IMG/VR virus record: IMGVR_UViG_3300024263_000002
Location: 1 to 40,864 of that record
Length of the DNA: 40,864 nucleotides
Origin: a virus
Reading direction: 5' to 3' (one strand)
Below, one piece after another: positions 1-7,642 of this stretch. The translations under genes and the position numbers were made by a program. The notes beneath the pieces are model-generated. The model was not told the DNA's origin. It saw only the letters and a list, made by a program, of their open reading frames with translations, and did no database searches. Within the stretch, counting starts at the first letter, position 1; every line of letters begins with the position of its first letter.

Positions 1-368
1 GCGAGATAGTGGGCTACGAACGGCTTGGCGAATGCCTTGGTTGCGGGGAATGCTGTGAGCGGCTTGCCTATGGTTGTCTAATGGCCGAATCCCCCAAAGA
101 GGCCACGGACGGAAAGTATGCGGACTTAACAAAGAAAGAAGGCTGGGTCGTAGAAGATTGGGATGATCCCAATAAATGGCGATGGTGGGGACCTTTCGAT
201 ATTACTGAGCGCAAGGAGCCGTGTCAATCGTTCAATCCCGAAACCAAGCGATGCAAGGTATTTAAGGAGAAGGAATGGCCAGAACTTTGCCGCAAGTTCC
301 CATTAAGACCAGAAGATATGGCGGGGTTATCCAACTGCGGATTCAGATTCGAGAGGCTTGAGGCGTAG
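1..368 (+). CDS. YkgJ-like cysteine-cluster protein, copy 1 (5' partial)
   Basis: Small metal-binding-type protein with the motif CLGCGECCERLAYGC near its start and further cysteines near its end. The CxxCxxCC pattern is that of the YkgJ zinc/iron-chelating family; its role in a phage is unknown. The gene is open to the window edge: reading from base 3 gives Glu-Ile-Val-Gly-Tyr, matching the complete copy at 36820-37212, so about 9 residues are missing. A GTG at 9 would give 119 residues but lies inside the conserved part. It is followed within 4 bases by a small membrane gene and then the portal. Family call moderate, role unknown. Confidence 0.75.
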   Translation, partial: EIVGYERLGECLGCGECCERLAYGCLMAESPKEATDGKYADLTKKEGWVVEDWDDPNKWRWWGPFDITERKEPCQSFNPETKRCKVFKEKEWPELCRKFPLRPEDMAGLSNCGFRFERLEA

Positions 369-371
369 GAA

Positions 372-536
372 ATGGTGAAAAAAGATATCACGATCACCTT
401 TAAAGTCAAGGGGCTTTGGAAGATCAAGATATTCCTTTGGCTTTGCCAAGCCATGATACCGTTTTTGCCCGGCGAAGTCATTTACAAGGCTGCTTACAAC
501 TTTGTATCGAACAACTTGGAATTGGAGATAGGGTGA
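372..536 (+). CDS. Small hydrophobic protein, 54 aa, present only in copy 1
   Basis: Open frame starting ATG GTG AAA AAA and ending at a TGA that overlaps the GTG start of the portal (GTGA at 533-536), the usual sign of translational coupling. AGGA at 367-370 can serve as ribosome site, best placed for the GTG at 375. The middle (WKIKIFLWLCQAMIPFLPG) is hydrophobic and could span or sit on the membrane. I do not recognise a family. The diverged copy at the other end of the window has no counterpart: there the YkgJ-like gene runs straight into the portal. Confidence 0.6.
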   Translation: MVKKDITITFKVKGLWKIKIFLWLCQAMIPFLPGEVIYKAAYNFVSNNLELEIG

Positions 537-2626
537 TAGCCGACATCATCAAAGAGATGCGAAGGCAACTGGTGGGTGAGAAGAAGGCGGTGACGGGCCT
601 CCCCGTGGGATGGGGGCCATCCACCAGCACTCCCAAGGTGGATTTCGCCACGCTTTCCAAAGACGGGTACGAAAAGAACGCCCTGATCTTTGCTTGCATC
701 AATGAGTTGGCATCATCGGCTTCCGAGGCCAAGTGCATCGTGGAGAAGCGGAACCGCAAGGGGGAATGGGGGCCGTGGCCCCAAAGCCGTCTACAAAGGC
801 TTTTGGATAGCCCCAACCCGTTAATGTCGGCCTACGAATTTTGGTTTCACGTGATCCTCTATCAATCGTTGGCTGGCAATTGCCTTTTTGAGAAGGAGCC
901 GAGCAAGGCCGGTTTAACAGTGGGCCTTTGGCTCATGCGGCCCGATTATGTGAAGATCAAGGCCATGGAGGTCAAGACCGGAGAGCGCACGAGGAAAAAG
1001 ATTGAGTTTTACAAATGGCAACCGCCGGCAGGGGGCTTGGTGAACTTCGTGCCCGAAAAAGTCATCCACTTCAAGCACCCTCATCCCAGGGATGAACTTT
1101 GGGGCTTCCCCCCATTAGCCGCGGCAGCCAGGGCGGGGGACACCGACAACTTCGCCACCGATTTCGTCCAAGCGTTCTTCAGGAACGCCGCCGTGCCGTT
1201 CGGGATACTGAAGATTGGTGGATTCGTTGATGAGGCCATGCGGAAAGAAGCGAAGCAGCGTCTTCAACAGTTGTACGGAGTTGTCACTGGGCAGGCCAGA
1301 TGGTTCGACCCGATGATATTGGGCGACGATTCCGAGTGGATCGAGATGGGCAAGTCGATGAGCGACATGGATTTCCCGCAGTTGCGGATGATCACCGAGA
1401 CGCGGATATGCGAGGTCTTTCAGGTGCCCCCGATCTTGGTTGGGAGTTATGCAGGATCGATCGCGACGACATACGCCAACTACGCCGAGGCCCGCAAATC
1501 CTTCTGGTTGGAAACGCTCATGCCGATCTACAAGAAGCACGCCGATACGCTCAACTTGCAATTGGTCCCGGAGTTCGGCAAGGACATACGGGTGATATGG
1601 GACTTTTCGCAAGTCAAGGCGCTCCAGGAGGATAAGGATGCCGCCTGGGCCAGGGCCACCCAGGCGTTCGGCGCGGCCATGATTACCCGTAATATGGCTC
1701 TTGAAGAAATCGGCAAAAAACCCGTACCCGGGGGCGACATCTTTTTGCAGCCAATGATGCTATTGCCTGTGTCCGCCGAGGAAAAGCCAACGGCCCCTGG
1801 GGTGAAGGGCTTTGAATTGAAGAGTGCCCAAGTCCCCGAAGAGGCCAAGGAGCGGTGGGCCAAAGCGGTTGATCTAGTGGCCCGATCATACGAAAGCATC
1901 TTCAAGAAAACCGCCCGGGGACTATTCAAGGCAGAGAAGGAAGCCCTGTTGAAGATATTGAGGAAGGAAGGGAAGGCTTCCACGAAGGGGGCACCATTCA
2001 ACACTTTCTTGATGTTTGCGGCGGCTTACTTGGCTGGGAGCAAGGACGAATGGGTGGATGAATTTCAGCCCCTCTTCGCAGGGCTAGTGGCTGCTCAAGG
2101 CGAGAACATCTTGGCTGCTTATGGGATTTCCTTCGACATTGCCAGGCCGGAAGTTCAGGAGTTCTTGCAGAAGTACACGATGAAATTCGCGCAGGGGCTA
2201 TTCGAGAATAGTGACGAAAAACTGAAAGCCCTCATCATGCAGGCGCAATCCGAAGGTTGGTCTGTGCCCACGACAAGGAATGGCATCATGGAATTGTGGG
2301 ACGGGTTCGAAAAGAATCGAGCGGAATCTATCGCCAGGACCGAGACGATAAGAAGTTCCAATCACGGAGCGGTGGAAGCCTGGGCGCAAGCGGGGATAGA
2401 GAAGAAGGAATGGTATACAACCAAAGATGGCCGGCAATGCGGGTGGTGTGATGCGATGCACGGGAAGATCATCAGCATAAGGAGCAATTTCTTGGGAATG
2501 GGCGATGACCTATCCATAACGGATGAGCAAGGCAAGACACGGGTAATGCGCATTGATTACCAGGACGTTTATGCGGGTTCTCTTCATCCCCAATGCCGAT
2601 GCGGAGTGTTGGCCTATTTCGAGTAA
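533..2626 (+). CDS. Portal protein fused to a MuF-type head morphogenesis domain, copy 1
   Basis: The portal is the dodecameric ring at one capsid vertex through which DNA is packaged and to which the tail attaches. Residues about 30-430 are an HK97-type portal (DYVKIKAMEV, VIHFKHPHPRDELWGFPPL, ETRICEVFQVPP). Residues about 600-697 match MuF (Mu gpF-like), with ARTETIRSSNHGA, DGRQCGWCDAMHG and the closing HPQCRC metal-site pattern. Start chosen at GTG 533 (GGAG at 524-527) because the copy at 37213 begins at the same residue; a longer frame from 416 overlaps the upstream small gene and lacks support. Fusion of portal and MuF in one chain is known but less common than separate genes. Confidence 0.93.
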   Translation: MIADIIKEMRRQLVGEKKAVTGLPVGWGPSTSTPKVDFATLSKDGYEKNALIFACINELASSASEAKCIVEKRNRKGEWGPWPQSRLQRLLDSPNPLMSAYEFWFHVILYQSLAGNCLFEKEPSKAGLTVGLWLMRPDYVKIKAMEVKTGERTRKKIEFYKWQPPAGGLVNFVPEKVIHFKHPHPRDELWGFPPLAAAARAGDTDNFATDFVQAFFRNAAVPFGILKIGGFVDEAMRKEAKQRLQQLYGVVTGQARWFDPMILGDDSEWIEMGKSMSDMDFPQLRMITETRICEVFQVPPILVGSYAGSIATTYANYAEARKSFWLETLMPIYKKHADTLNLQLVPEFGKDIRVIWDFSQVKALQEDKDAAWARATQAFGAAMITRNMALEEIGKKPVPGGDIFLQPMMLLPVSAEEKPTAPGVKGFELKSAQVPEEAKERWAKAVDLVARSYESIFKKTARGLFKAEKEALLKILRKEGKASTKGAPFNTFLMFAAAYLAGSKDEWVDEFQPLFAGLVAAQGENILAAYGISFDIARPEVQEFLQKYTMKFAQGLFENSDEKLKALIMQAQSEGWSVPTTRNGIMELWDGFEKNRAESIARTETIRSSNHGAVEAWAQAGIEKKEWYTTKDGRQCGWCDAMHGKIISIRSNFLGMGDDLSITDEQGKTRVMRIDYQDVYAGSLHPQCRCGVLAYFE

Positions 2627-2638
2627 GGAGGTGAACTT

Positions 2639-3511
2639 ATGACCGAGAGATGGGAACCGAAGGAACGCAAATCCTTCCCGTTCGTCCTTGAAGAAAAGGG
2701 CGTTGATATGGAAGAGCGCACTTTCAAAGGCTATGCGGCCGTGTATGGCCACTTCGACGGCAAGGACATTATCGACAAGGGAGCGGGCAAGAAGACGCTC
2801 GCCGAAGCGGGTCATCGTGTCAAAATCTATCATATACACAATTGGAACGAGCCGACGGGGAAGCCAATCGAATTAAGGGAGGTCCCCAGAAGCAAACTGC
2901 CGCCGAAGGTCTTGGAACGCGCCCCTGATGCTACGGGTGGGCTTTATGTGCATGGTTATATTAGCAAGACCACGAGGGGCGAAGATGACTTGGTGTTAAT
3001 GAGGGATGGTGTCCTCGATGAACTCTCGATAGGCTTCGATACTGTCAAGGAGGAACGGGAGGAGCACGAAAAATTCGGCAACGTGCGCCACATCAAGGAA
3101 TATAAACTTTACGATATTTCCCTTGTCCCCCTGGCCATGCAAGAAGGAGCCATCGTTGTGGATGTGAAGGCGGCATGGGAAGAGAAGGTTGAGGAAACCG
3201 ACGATTTCATTCATGTTCCCGCCCCGGGCGAGGCCGGGAAACACGAAGGCGACGATCACCGCCTGAGGACTATCATGCTCAGCGAAGACGAAGGCATCCA
3301 AGCCGTTTTTTGCGGCGTGTGTAAAGTGAATACCAAGTATATCTTCGAGAAGGAAAAGACCTGGACAGTCAAGAAGGCGGTGGCCTGGGTCAAAGAGCAT
3401 CACGAGAAGGAAAGCGACAAGGCCATCTTCCTATTCGACTTCGAAGCGGCCGATTTAGAGGCCCGTATACAGCGGGCGAGGATTCAAAGGCAAGGGATAG
3501 AAGCAATTTAG
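2639..3511 (+). CDS. HK97-family prohead protease, copy 1
   Basis: Serine protease that cleaves the capsid N-terminal delta domain and then itself during prohead maturation. Residues 1-180 carry the family pattern: FKGYAAVYGHFDG, the IHNW histidine region, then DGVLDELSIGFDT and YDISLVPLAMQ. After residue about 190 there is an added C-terminal part with CGVCKV and TWTVKKAVAWVKEHH, kept in the second copy, so probably functional; its role is unknown. A strong site (GGAGGTGA) lies 7 bases before the ATG. It sits between portal and capsid as expected. 290 residues. Confidence 0.93.
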   Translation: MTERWEPKERKSFPFVLEEKGVDMEERTFKGYAAVYGHFDGKDIIDKGAGKKTLAEAGHRVKIYHIHNWNEPTGKPIELREVPRSKLPPKVLERAPDATGGLYVHGYISKTTRGEDDLVLMRDGVLDELSIGFDTVKEEREEHEKFGNVRHIKEYKLYDISLVPLAMQEGAIVVDVKAAWEEKVEETDDFIHVPAPGEAGKHEGDDHRLRTIMLSEDEGIQAVFCGVCKVNTKYIFEKEKTWTVKKAVAWVKEHHEKESDKAIFLFDFEAADLEARIQRARIQRQGIEAI

Positions 3512-3519
3512 GGGGAAGA

Positions 3520-3696
3520 ATGGCAAGACCAGGGGATGTCAAACTTGAACTCGGTCCTTTTGGGATATGGACAAACATCATTACGGACGTTGATGACGAA
3601 GGTAAAGATACTGGTGGTTGGCTTTTACCGCCAGGACAACCTAAGGAACTCATCGATGATCTAGTTCAAGAAGCAAAGAGACTAGCAGCACTTTAG
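3520..3696 (+). CDS. Small conserved head-operon protein, 58 aa, copy 1
   Basis: Starts MARPGDVKLELGPFG with GGGGGAAG just upstream, and ends with a charged helix (LIDDLVQEAKRLAAL). The diverged copy at 40308-40481 has the same size and keeps PGDV, GGWL, PPGQP and the C-terminal helix. Conservation of the reading frame across two diverged copies argues for a real protein. I do not recognise the family. Confidence 0.7.
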   Translation: MARPGDVKLELGPFGIWTNIITDVDDEGKDTGGWLLPPGQPKELIDDLVQEAKRLAAL

Positions 3697-3704
3697 GGGG
3701 AAAC

Positions 3705-3842
3705 GTGGAAGAGAAGACAGCAATAGAGATAGTAGAGCAATATCTAAGAGAATTGATGGCGGCCCATTTAGAAGCCTGGGGAAAGGAATTGGATGCTTTA
3801 ATAATGGGCGAGATAGAGGAGCAAAAAATAGAAAAACCTTAA
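3705..3842 (+). CDS. Small acidic helical protein, 45 aa, copy 1 only
   Basis: GTG start with TAGGGGGAAAC upstream. Sequence VEEKTAIEIVEQYLRELM continues as a charged amphipathic helix. No family recognised. The second copy lacks it: after the 58-aa gene that copy goes directly into the capsid leader. Confidence 0.5.
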   Translation: MEEKTAIEIVEQYLRELMAAHLEAWGKELDALIMGEIEEQKIEKP

Positions 3843-3904
3843 CAGCCTATTTTGGTCAAAATATCCAAGGGCAAGCCGAGCCGGGCCTGGTGTTCCACTC
3901 ACTT

Positions 3905-3954
3905 GCGGTCAACTTGGAGGCTTGGGTCTCCAAGAGGACGAGGACTACGACCGC
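3905..3954 (+). promoter_or_regulatory. Structured capsid mRNA leader, copy 1
   Basis: Outer stem GCGGTC (3905-3910) with GACCGC (3949-3954) encloses an inner 7-bp stem CTTGGAG (3913-3919) with CTCCAAG (3928-3934). It lies about 28 bases before the capsid start. In the second copy (40546-40595) the outer stem is identical, and two substitutions in the inner stem turn A-U pairs into G-U pairs, so the fold is kept. No open frame covers it. A role in stability or translation of the capsid message is inferred. Confidence 0.55.
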
Positions 3955-3982
3955 ATTACACCTTGAAAGGAGGTGAAACAGA

Positions 3983-5281
3983 GTGGAACACAAAGAAAGG
4001 TACGAACAGGCACTGGCGGAGAACGAAAAGGGGCTTGCCCTCTTTGCTGCCATCCAGAAGGGCGACGAGCCCTATGAGAAGATGGCGGAGGCCGAGGCTC
4101 ACATTGCCGAGGCCGGGAAGTTGATGGACCAGGCCAACCTGGTCAAGAAGGCCGCGGAGCAAGCGGCGTTCCTGACCGAGGGCATTGGTTCTCTCACTGC
4201 CGCGCCGCCAGAGGGCAATGGTGATACGCCCCCAGAGTCCAAGTGGGGCTCCCTTAGCGAATTTGGCGTCGCCGTAGCCGCCATGGGCGATCCGGCTCTC
4301 AGGGCAGAGGTGGAGGCCAAGGGGCTTCTCTCGGACGACTGGCAGACAAAGTTGCTCCAGGAAGCCGTGGGCGCAGCCGGGGGGTTCCTCGTCCCGATCG
4401 AGTACAAGCCGGAACTCTTCCAGAAGGCATACGAGGCCAGTATCGTGCGGCCTCGCGCGACCGTATTACCGATGACTGTGACGCAACTCCAGATGCCGAG
4501 CCTCGACCAGACCATCCTACCCGCAGCGCCGCTCTCGGCCTTCTTCGGAGGGCTGAGATTCTTCTGGACGGAGGAAGGCGCACCCAAGACGCTCACGGAC
4601 ATGGACTTCAAACTCATCGACCTCATTGTCCATGAGTATTCCGGCTATCTGCCGGTTACCAATAGGCTGATCGCCGATAGCGCCATCTCGCTAGAGACGC
4701 TAATCCGCACCCAGTTCGGCAAGTGTGCCGCTGGCTACGAGGATTGGCATTACCTCAACGGCAACGGCGTGGGCCAGCCGCAGGGAGTCATTAGCGCGGG
4801 TGCGACCATCCAGCCGACCAGGGACACGGCTAACTGCATCGACTGGGACGACATCAAGAGGATGTTGCATGCGTTCCAACCGGGTGCCAACGGTGTATGG
4901 GTCGCTCATATCTGCACGATGGAGCAACTCATGGCCATGCAAGATGCGACTGGGCACAATATGTGGGTGCCCAATATGCGGGACGGCATACCGGAGAAGT
5001 TGATGGGCTATCCGCTCATCTTCACGGAGAAGGTCCCGAACCTCGGCACCAAGGGGGACATCAACCTCTGCGACTTCTCCTACTACCTGATCGGCGACCG
5101 TGAGCAGCCAACCATCGACTCCAGCATCCATTACAAGTTCGTGGAGAACCAGACGGTTTTCCGTCTATCCGCGAGGGTGGACGGCAAGCCGTGGTTGACG
5201 GCTCCCATCAGGTTGATGCCGGACGGCACCACGAGCATCAGCCCGTTCGTGTCGCTGAGCGAGGACATAACGCCTACGTGA
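3983..5281 (+). CDS. Major capsid protein, HK97 fold, copy 1
   Basis: Forms the icosahedral shell. Residues 1-70 are a charged helical stretch (EHKERYEQALAENEKG) resembling the HK97 delta scaffold domain, and residues about 130-430 are the shell domain, opening AAGGFLVPIEYKPEL and with RPRATVLPMT, a typical HK97-fold capsid start. The length of 432 is normal for an uncleaved precursor. GTG start with perfect AAAGGAGGTGA 8 bases upstream. Cleavage by the protease next door is expected between about residues 70 and 130; the exact site is not visible. Confidence 0.93.
   Translation: MEHKERYEQALAENEKGLALFAAIQKGDEPYEKMAEAEAHIAEAGKLMDQANLVKKAAEQAAFLTEGIGSLTAAPPEGNGDTPPESKWGSLSEFGVAVAAMGDPALRAEVEAKGLLSDDWQTKLLQEAVGAAGGFLVPIEYKPELFQKAYEASIVRPRATVLPMTVTQLQMPSLDQTILPAAPLSAFFGGLRFFWTEEGAPKTLTDMDFKLIDLIVHEYSGYLPVTNRLIADSAISLETLIRTQFGKCAAGYEDWHYLNGNGVGQPQGVISAGATIQPTRDTANCIDWDDIKRMLHAFQPGANGVWVAHICTMEQLMAMQDATGHNMWVPNMRDGIPEKLMGYPLIFTEKVPNLGTKGDINLCDFSYYLIGDREQPTIDSSIHYKFVENQTVFRLSARVDGKPWLTAPIRLMPDGTTSISPFVSLSEDITPT
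4106..4224 (+). repeat. 119-bp exact repeat, first occurrence
   Basis: Identical base for base to 40746-40864, which is the end of the window. It lies inside the capsid N-terminal region. The base just before it differs (T at 4105, C at 40745). Sequence to the left of the repeat differs between the copies at many places. Confidence 0.95.
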
Positions 5282-5288
5282 TCTTAAC

Positions 5289-5314
5289 GGGGAGGGGTTC
5301 CAAATCCCCTCCCC
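5289..5314 (+). terminator. Hairpin after the capsid gene
   Basis: Perfect 9-bp stem GGGGAGGGG (5289-5297) with CCCCTCCCC (5306-5314), loop TTCCAAAT. No T-run follows, so it is more likely a partial terminator or an mRNA-stabilising 3' hairpin for the abundant capsid message. Confidence 0.5.
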
Positions 5315-5342
5315 TATACCCTAATGTAAAGGAGGTGAACAA

Positions 5343-5897
5343 GTGGGAACAGAACGAAAGATGACCGAACGCGACCGCTACACCGCCGATTACGATACAG
5401 TGGAGACGGACGGTCCCGCTCCCGAGGCAGGCCCATGCTTGCTCCCGCCGATAAACTTGGTAGCGGGCACATATTACACGCCCACGGTGGACATGCAGGG
5501 ATACGAGAAATGCCTCTTCGACATCCTGGGCGGGGCGGCCCTTGATGCAGGTTCGACGCTGGCTATCACGGTCTTACAGTCGACCACCCCCGTGGCAACC
5601 TATACCCAGGCCGCCAGTGCTAAGGTATTAGCGGGCTTGGCCGGCTCCAAATTCATCGCGGACGATGGGTCAGGCGGAGATTACAGTTACAGCGGTTACT
5701 ATTTCTACAAGATGAACCGCAAGTGGCTGATCGAGGTCGACGTGGAAGAGATGGACGTGGATAACCTCTTCCGCTACCTGCAACTGGAGATCATCGTTTC
5801 CAGTGGCGATGAGTGGATGCTGGCCATTGAGGCCATCAGGAGCGTGGCGAGTTATGAGCCGTGCCCGCAGACCTACGCGGACCAAGTGGTTGCGTAA
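5343..5897 (+). CDS. Probable virion protein after the capsid gene, 184 aa
   Basis: GTG start with perfect AAAGGAGGTGA. No family recognised. The sequence is rich in small polar and aromatic residues, with predicted beta-type stretches (LAITVLQSTTPVATYTQ, LFRYLQLEIIVSS) and no membrane segment. Its position directly after the capsid, strong ribosome site and flanking GC-rich hairpins (5289, 5911) fit an abundant structural protein such as a capsid decoration protein; this is inference. Another possibility is a substrate for the adjacent glycosyltransferase cassette. Confidence 0.6.
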   Translation: MGTERKMTERDRYTADYDTVETDGPAPEAGPCLLPPINLVAGTYYTPTVDMQGYEKCLFDILGGAALDAGSTLAITVLQSTTPVATYTQAASAKVLAGLAGSKFIADDGSGGDYSYSGYYFYKMNRKWLIEVDVEEMDVDNLFRYLQLEIIVSSGDEWMLAIEAIRSVASYEPCPQTYADQVVA

Positions 5898-5910
5898 AAG
5901 AGCATAAGAT

Positions 5911-5938
5911 GGGGGCGGAGCAGATCGCCTCCGCCCCC
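5911..5938 (+). terminator. GC-rich hairpin before the LicD gene
   Basis: 10-bp perfect stem GGGGGCGGAG (5911-5920) with CTCCGCCCCC read as 5929-5938, 8-base loop. No T-run. It separates the capsid and 184-aa genes from the accessory cassette, and may reduce read-through or protect the upstream message. Confidence 0.5.
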
Positions 5939-5953
5939 GGTGGATCGTGTCAA

Positions 5954-6472
5954 ATGGCCAAAGAGTGGATGTGGCATGGTATCCCGCGCGATCGTCCAAG
6001 CGGACGCAAGGATGCGGCAGACCGGATGCTAAGGGAGTTCGACGACCTGTGCAAACGCCTGGGCGTGAAATACTTTGTCGGTTGGGGGGCGTGCCTCGGT
6101 TTCTACCGCGGGGGCGACTACATACCCTGGGACAACGACATCGACGTCGGGGTGATGTGCAACGGCGAGCAGTTCGCCGAATTAGTGGGGGGCTTGTGCG
6201 AGTTGGGATACAAGACGGAGGGCCCCCCGCATTACAACCGCCATTGGTGGCGGGATTCACTTTTGCTCGACGTTTTCAGGGTCCGTCAGGATGGTGCCGG
6301 GGCTAGATTTTACACGAACTTGGGAACGATCAACCATAAAGGCCGGGATTACCCGGTGCCGGCCCCGATAGAGCCCTATTTTGTATGGCGATATGGGCCG
6401 GATTGGAGGATACCGAAACGAAAGCAGTCTACATCTCTGGTTGCTGGGACCTATTTCACATTGGCCATCTGA
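5954..6472 (+). CDS. LicD/fukutin-family phosphotransferase-like protein
   Basis: LicD-type enzymes transfer phosphocholine or phospho-sugar groups from nucleotide donors to glycans or teichoic acids. The signature is clear: ACLGFYRGGDYIPWDNDIDV matches the family IPWDDDID metal-binding motif, and the end YGPDWRIPK matches the usual C-terminal YGpdW motif. The start is uncertain: ATG 5954 lacks a good ribosome site, and an in-frame ATG at 5909 would begin at the hairpin. Only 172 residues, short for the family. The 3' end overlaps the cytidylyltransferase gene by 88 bases, so the two are probably coupled. Confidence 0.82.
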   Translation: MAKEWMWHGIPRDRPSGRKDAADRMLREFDDLCKRLGVKYFVGWGACLGFYRGGDYIPWDNDIDVGVMCNGEQFAELVGGLCELGYKTEGPPHYNRHWWRDSLLLDVFRVRQDGAGARFYTNLGTINHKGRDYPVPAPIEPYFVWRYGPDWRIPKRKQSTSLVAGTYFTLAI

Positions 6473-7026
6473 ACGTTCTTAAACGGGCCAAGGAATTGGG
6501 CGACACCTTGATTGTGGGGGTGGCCACCGATCAATTCGTGGCATCTTACAAAGCAGGCCCGGTGATGCCGTTCAAGGAACGGTGGCGGATCGTGGAGGCG
6601 CTTCGCTGCGTGGATCTTGTTGTGCCGGCCAAAGGCTTCAAGGATATCTCGTGGCTGGATAAACATGGCGTGGACATACGGGTTGTCGGAACGCTCTATG
6701 GTTTCCATCGGGAACAGCGAGAATGCCTTGAGGAAGTCAAGAGAAGGGGGGTGGAAATTGTAGTTGTCCCAAGGACGCCACGCATTTCAAGCGAGAAAAT
6801 CAAGGAGGTATGTTGTGAAAAACTGGTTGCTTTTGGCGCTTGTCCTCTCCGCCGCGATTCTCGGGGCTTGTCGATCTCCGAGCAAGCCGTTGACCATGGC
6901 CATCATTCCGGCAGAGGAAGCCGCGCTATCTCGCGAGCAATTCGGCCCCCTGATCGACTATCTGGGCAAGGAGTTGGGAAGCGAAGTGAAGTTGCTCATC
7001 GTGTCCGACTACACCGCCGTCGTTGA
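6385..7026 (+). CDS. Glycerol-3-phosphate cytidylyltransferase-like protein (TagD family)
   Basis: Makes a CDP-activated alcohol or related CDP donor. Motifs: VYISGCWDLFHIGHLNVLKR contains the catalytic HxGH, followed by AKELGDTLIVGVATD; RTPRISSEKIK matches the C-terminal RTxGISTTKI motif. Family members are about 130 residues, ending just after that motif. Here the frame runs 212 bases into the PhnD gene and yields a basic, unrelated tail, which suggests a lost stop or an indel near 6800 (a TGA sits one frame away at 6816-6818). ATG 6385 has no ribosome site; TTG 6403 is another option. It could supply the donor for the LicD-like enzyme. Confidence 0.82.
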   Translation: MAIWAGLEDTETKAVYISGCWDLFHIGHLNVLKRAKELGDTLIVGVATDQFVASYKAGPVMPFKERWRIVEALRCVDLVVPAKGFKDISWLDKHGVDIRVVGTLYGFHREQRECLEEVKRRGVEIVVVPRTPRISSEKIKEVCCEKLVAFGACPLRRDSRGLSISEQAVDHGHHSGRGSRAISRAIRPPDRLSGQGVGKRSEVAHRVRLHRRR

Positions 7027-7642
7027 GGCGCTGAAATACGGACACACCGACATCGCCCGCATCGGGCCGTCTGGCTATGCCCTTGCCACCAAGGAAGCCG
7101 ATATCGAGGCGATTGCCGTCGCCATTAAGAAGAAAACCGGCAAACCTAGTTACCATTCGTTGATTGTGGTACGGGCAGATCGGGACATAGTTGACCTCAA
7201 TGGCAAGTCGTTCGCGTACGTCGACGTTGGCTCGACTTCGGGCTACCTTGTGCCGGCGACCTACATAGCGAGGGAAGAAATTGAACTAGGAGAGGTTTTC
7301 TTTGCCGGAAGCCATAGCGCAACGATAGAGGCTGTCAAGAACGGCACCGTGGACGCGGGGGCCATCGCCGACAACCGTTACTATATCGCCCTTGAGGAAG
7401 GGGTCATCGGGGAAGGGGAATTCGTAATCTTTTGGCAATCCGACCCGATATTCAACGCGCCCGTTGTGGTTCGGAAGTCAATGGATGCCGAATTGAAAGA
7501 ACGCGTGCGAAGTGCCTTCCTTGCGGCTCCGAGGGAAATCGTGGAGCAGACGGGCATTGGTGAAATCGGATACGTCGAAGTCAAGGACAGCGACTATGAC
7601 GCCATCCGAGAAATCCAAGAAGTGCTGGGGATAACCGACTAA
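6815..7642 (+). CDS. phnD: PhnD-like phosphonate/phosphite ABC transporter binding lipoprotein
   Basis: Extracellular substrate-binding protein of the PhnD/SsuA type. The N-terminus MKNWLLLALVLSAAILGAC is a lipoprotein signal with lipobox LGAC. Then come the family features ARIGPSGYALA, VDVGSTSGYLVPA and AGSHSATIEAVKNGTVDAGA. GTG start with AAGGAGGT placed 6 bases upstream. 275 residues, a normal length. It ends TAATG, overlapping the permease start by one base. Substrate (phosphonate, phosphite, phosphate ester) cannot be read from sequence. Very unusual between capsid and connector genes of a phage. Confidence 0.85.
   Translation: MKNWLLLALVLSAAILGACRSPSKPLTMAIIPAEEAALSREQFGPLIDYLGKELGSEVKLLIVSDYTAVVEALKYGHTDIARIGPSGYALATKEADIEAIAVAIKKKTGKPSYHSLIVVRADRDIVDLNGKSFAYVDVGSTSGYLVPATYIAREEIELGEVFFAGSHSATIEAVKNGTVDAGAIADNRYYIALEEGVIGEGEFVIFWQSDPIFNAPVVVRKSMDAELKERVRSAFLAAPREIVEQTGIGEIGYVEVKDSDYDAIREIQEVLGITD

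Noticed and set aside
416-532. Longer portal start giving 39 more residues
   Set aside because: The extension is out of frame with the small coupled gene at 372-536, and the second copy starts at the residue matching GTG 533.
1-4105. Simple terminal redundancy of a linear phage
   Set aside because: Terminal repeats of one molecule are identical; these ends differ at many bases and in gene content, so direct terminal repeats do not explain 1-4105. Only the last 119 bp are exact.
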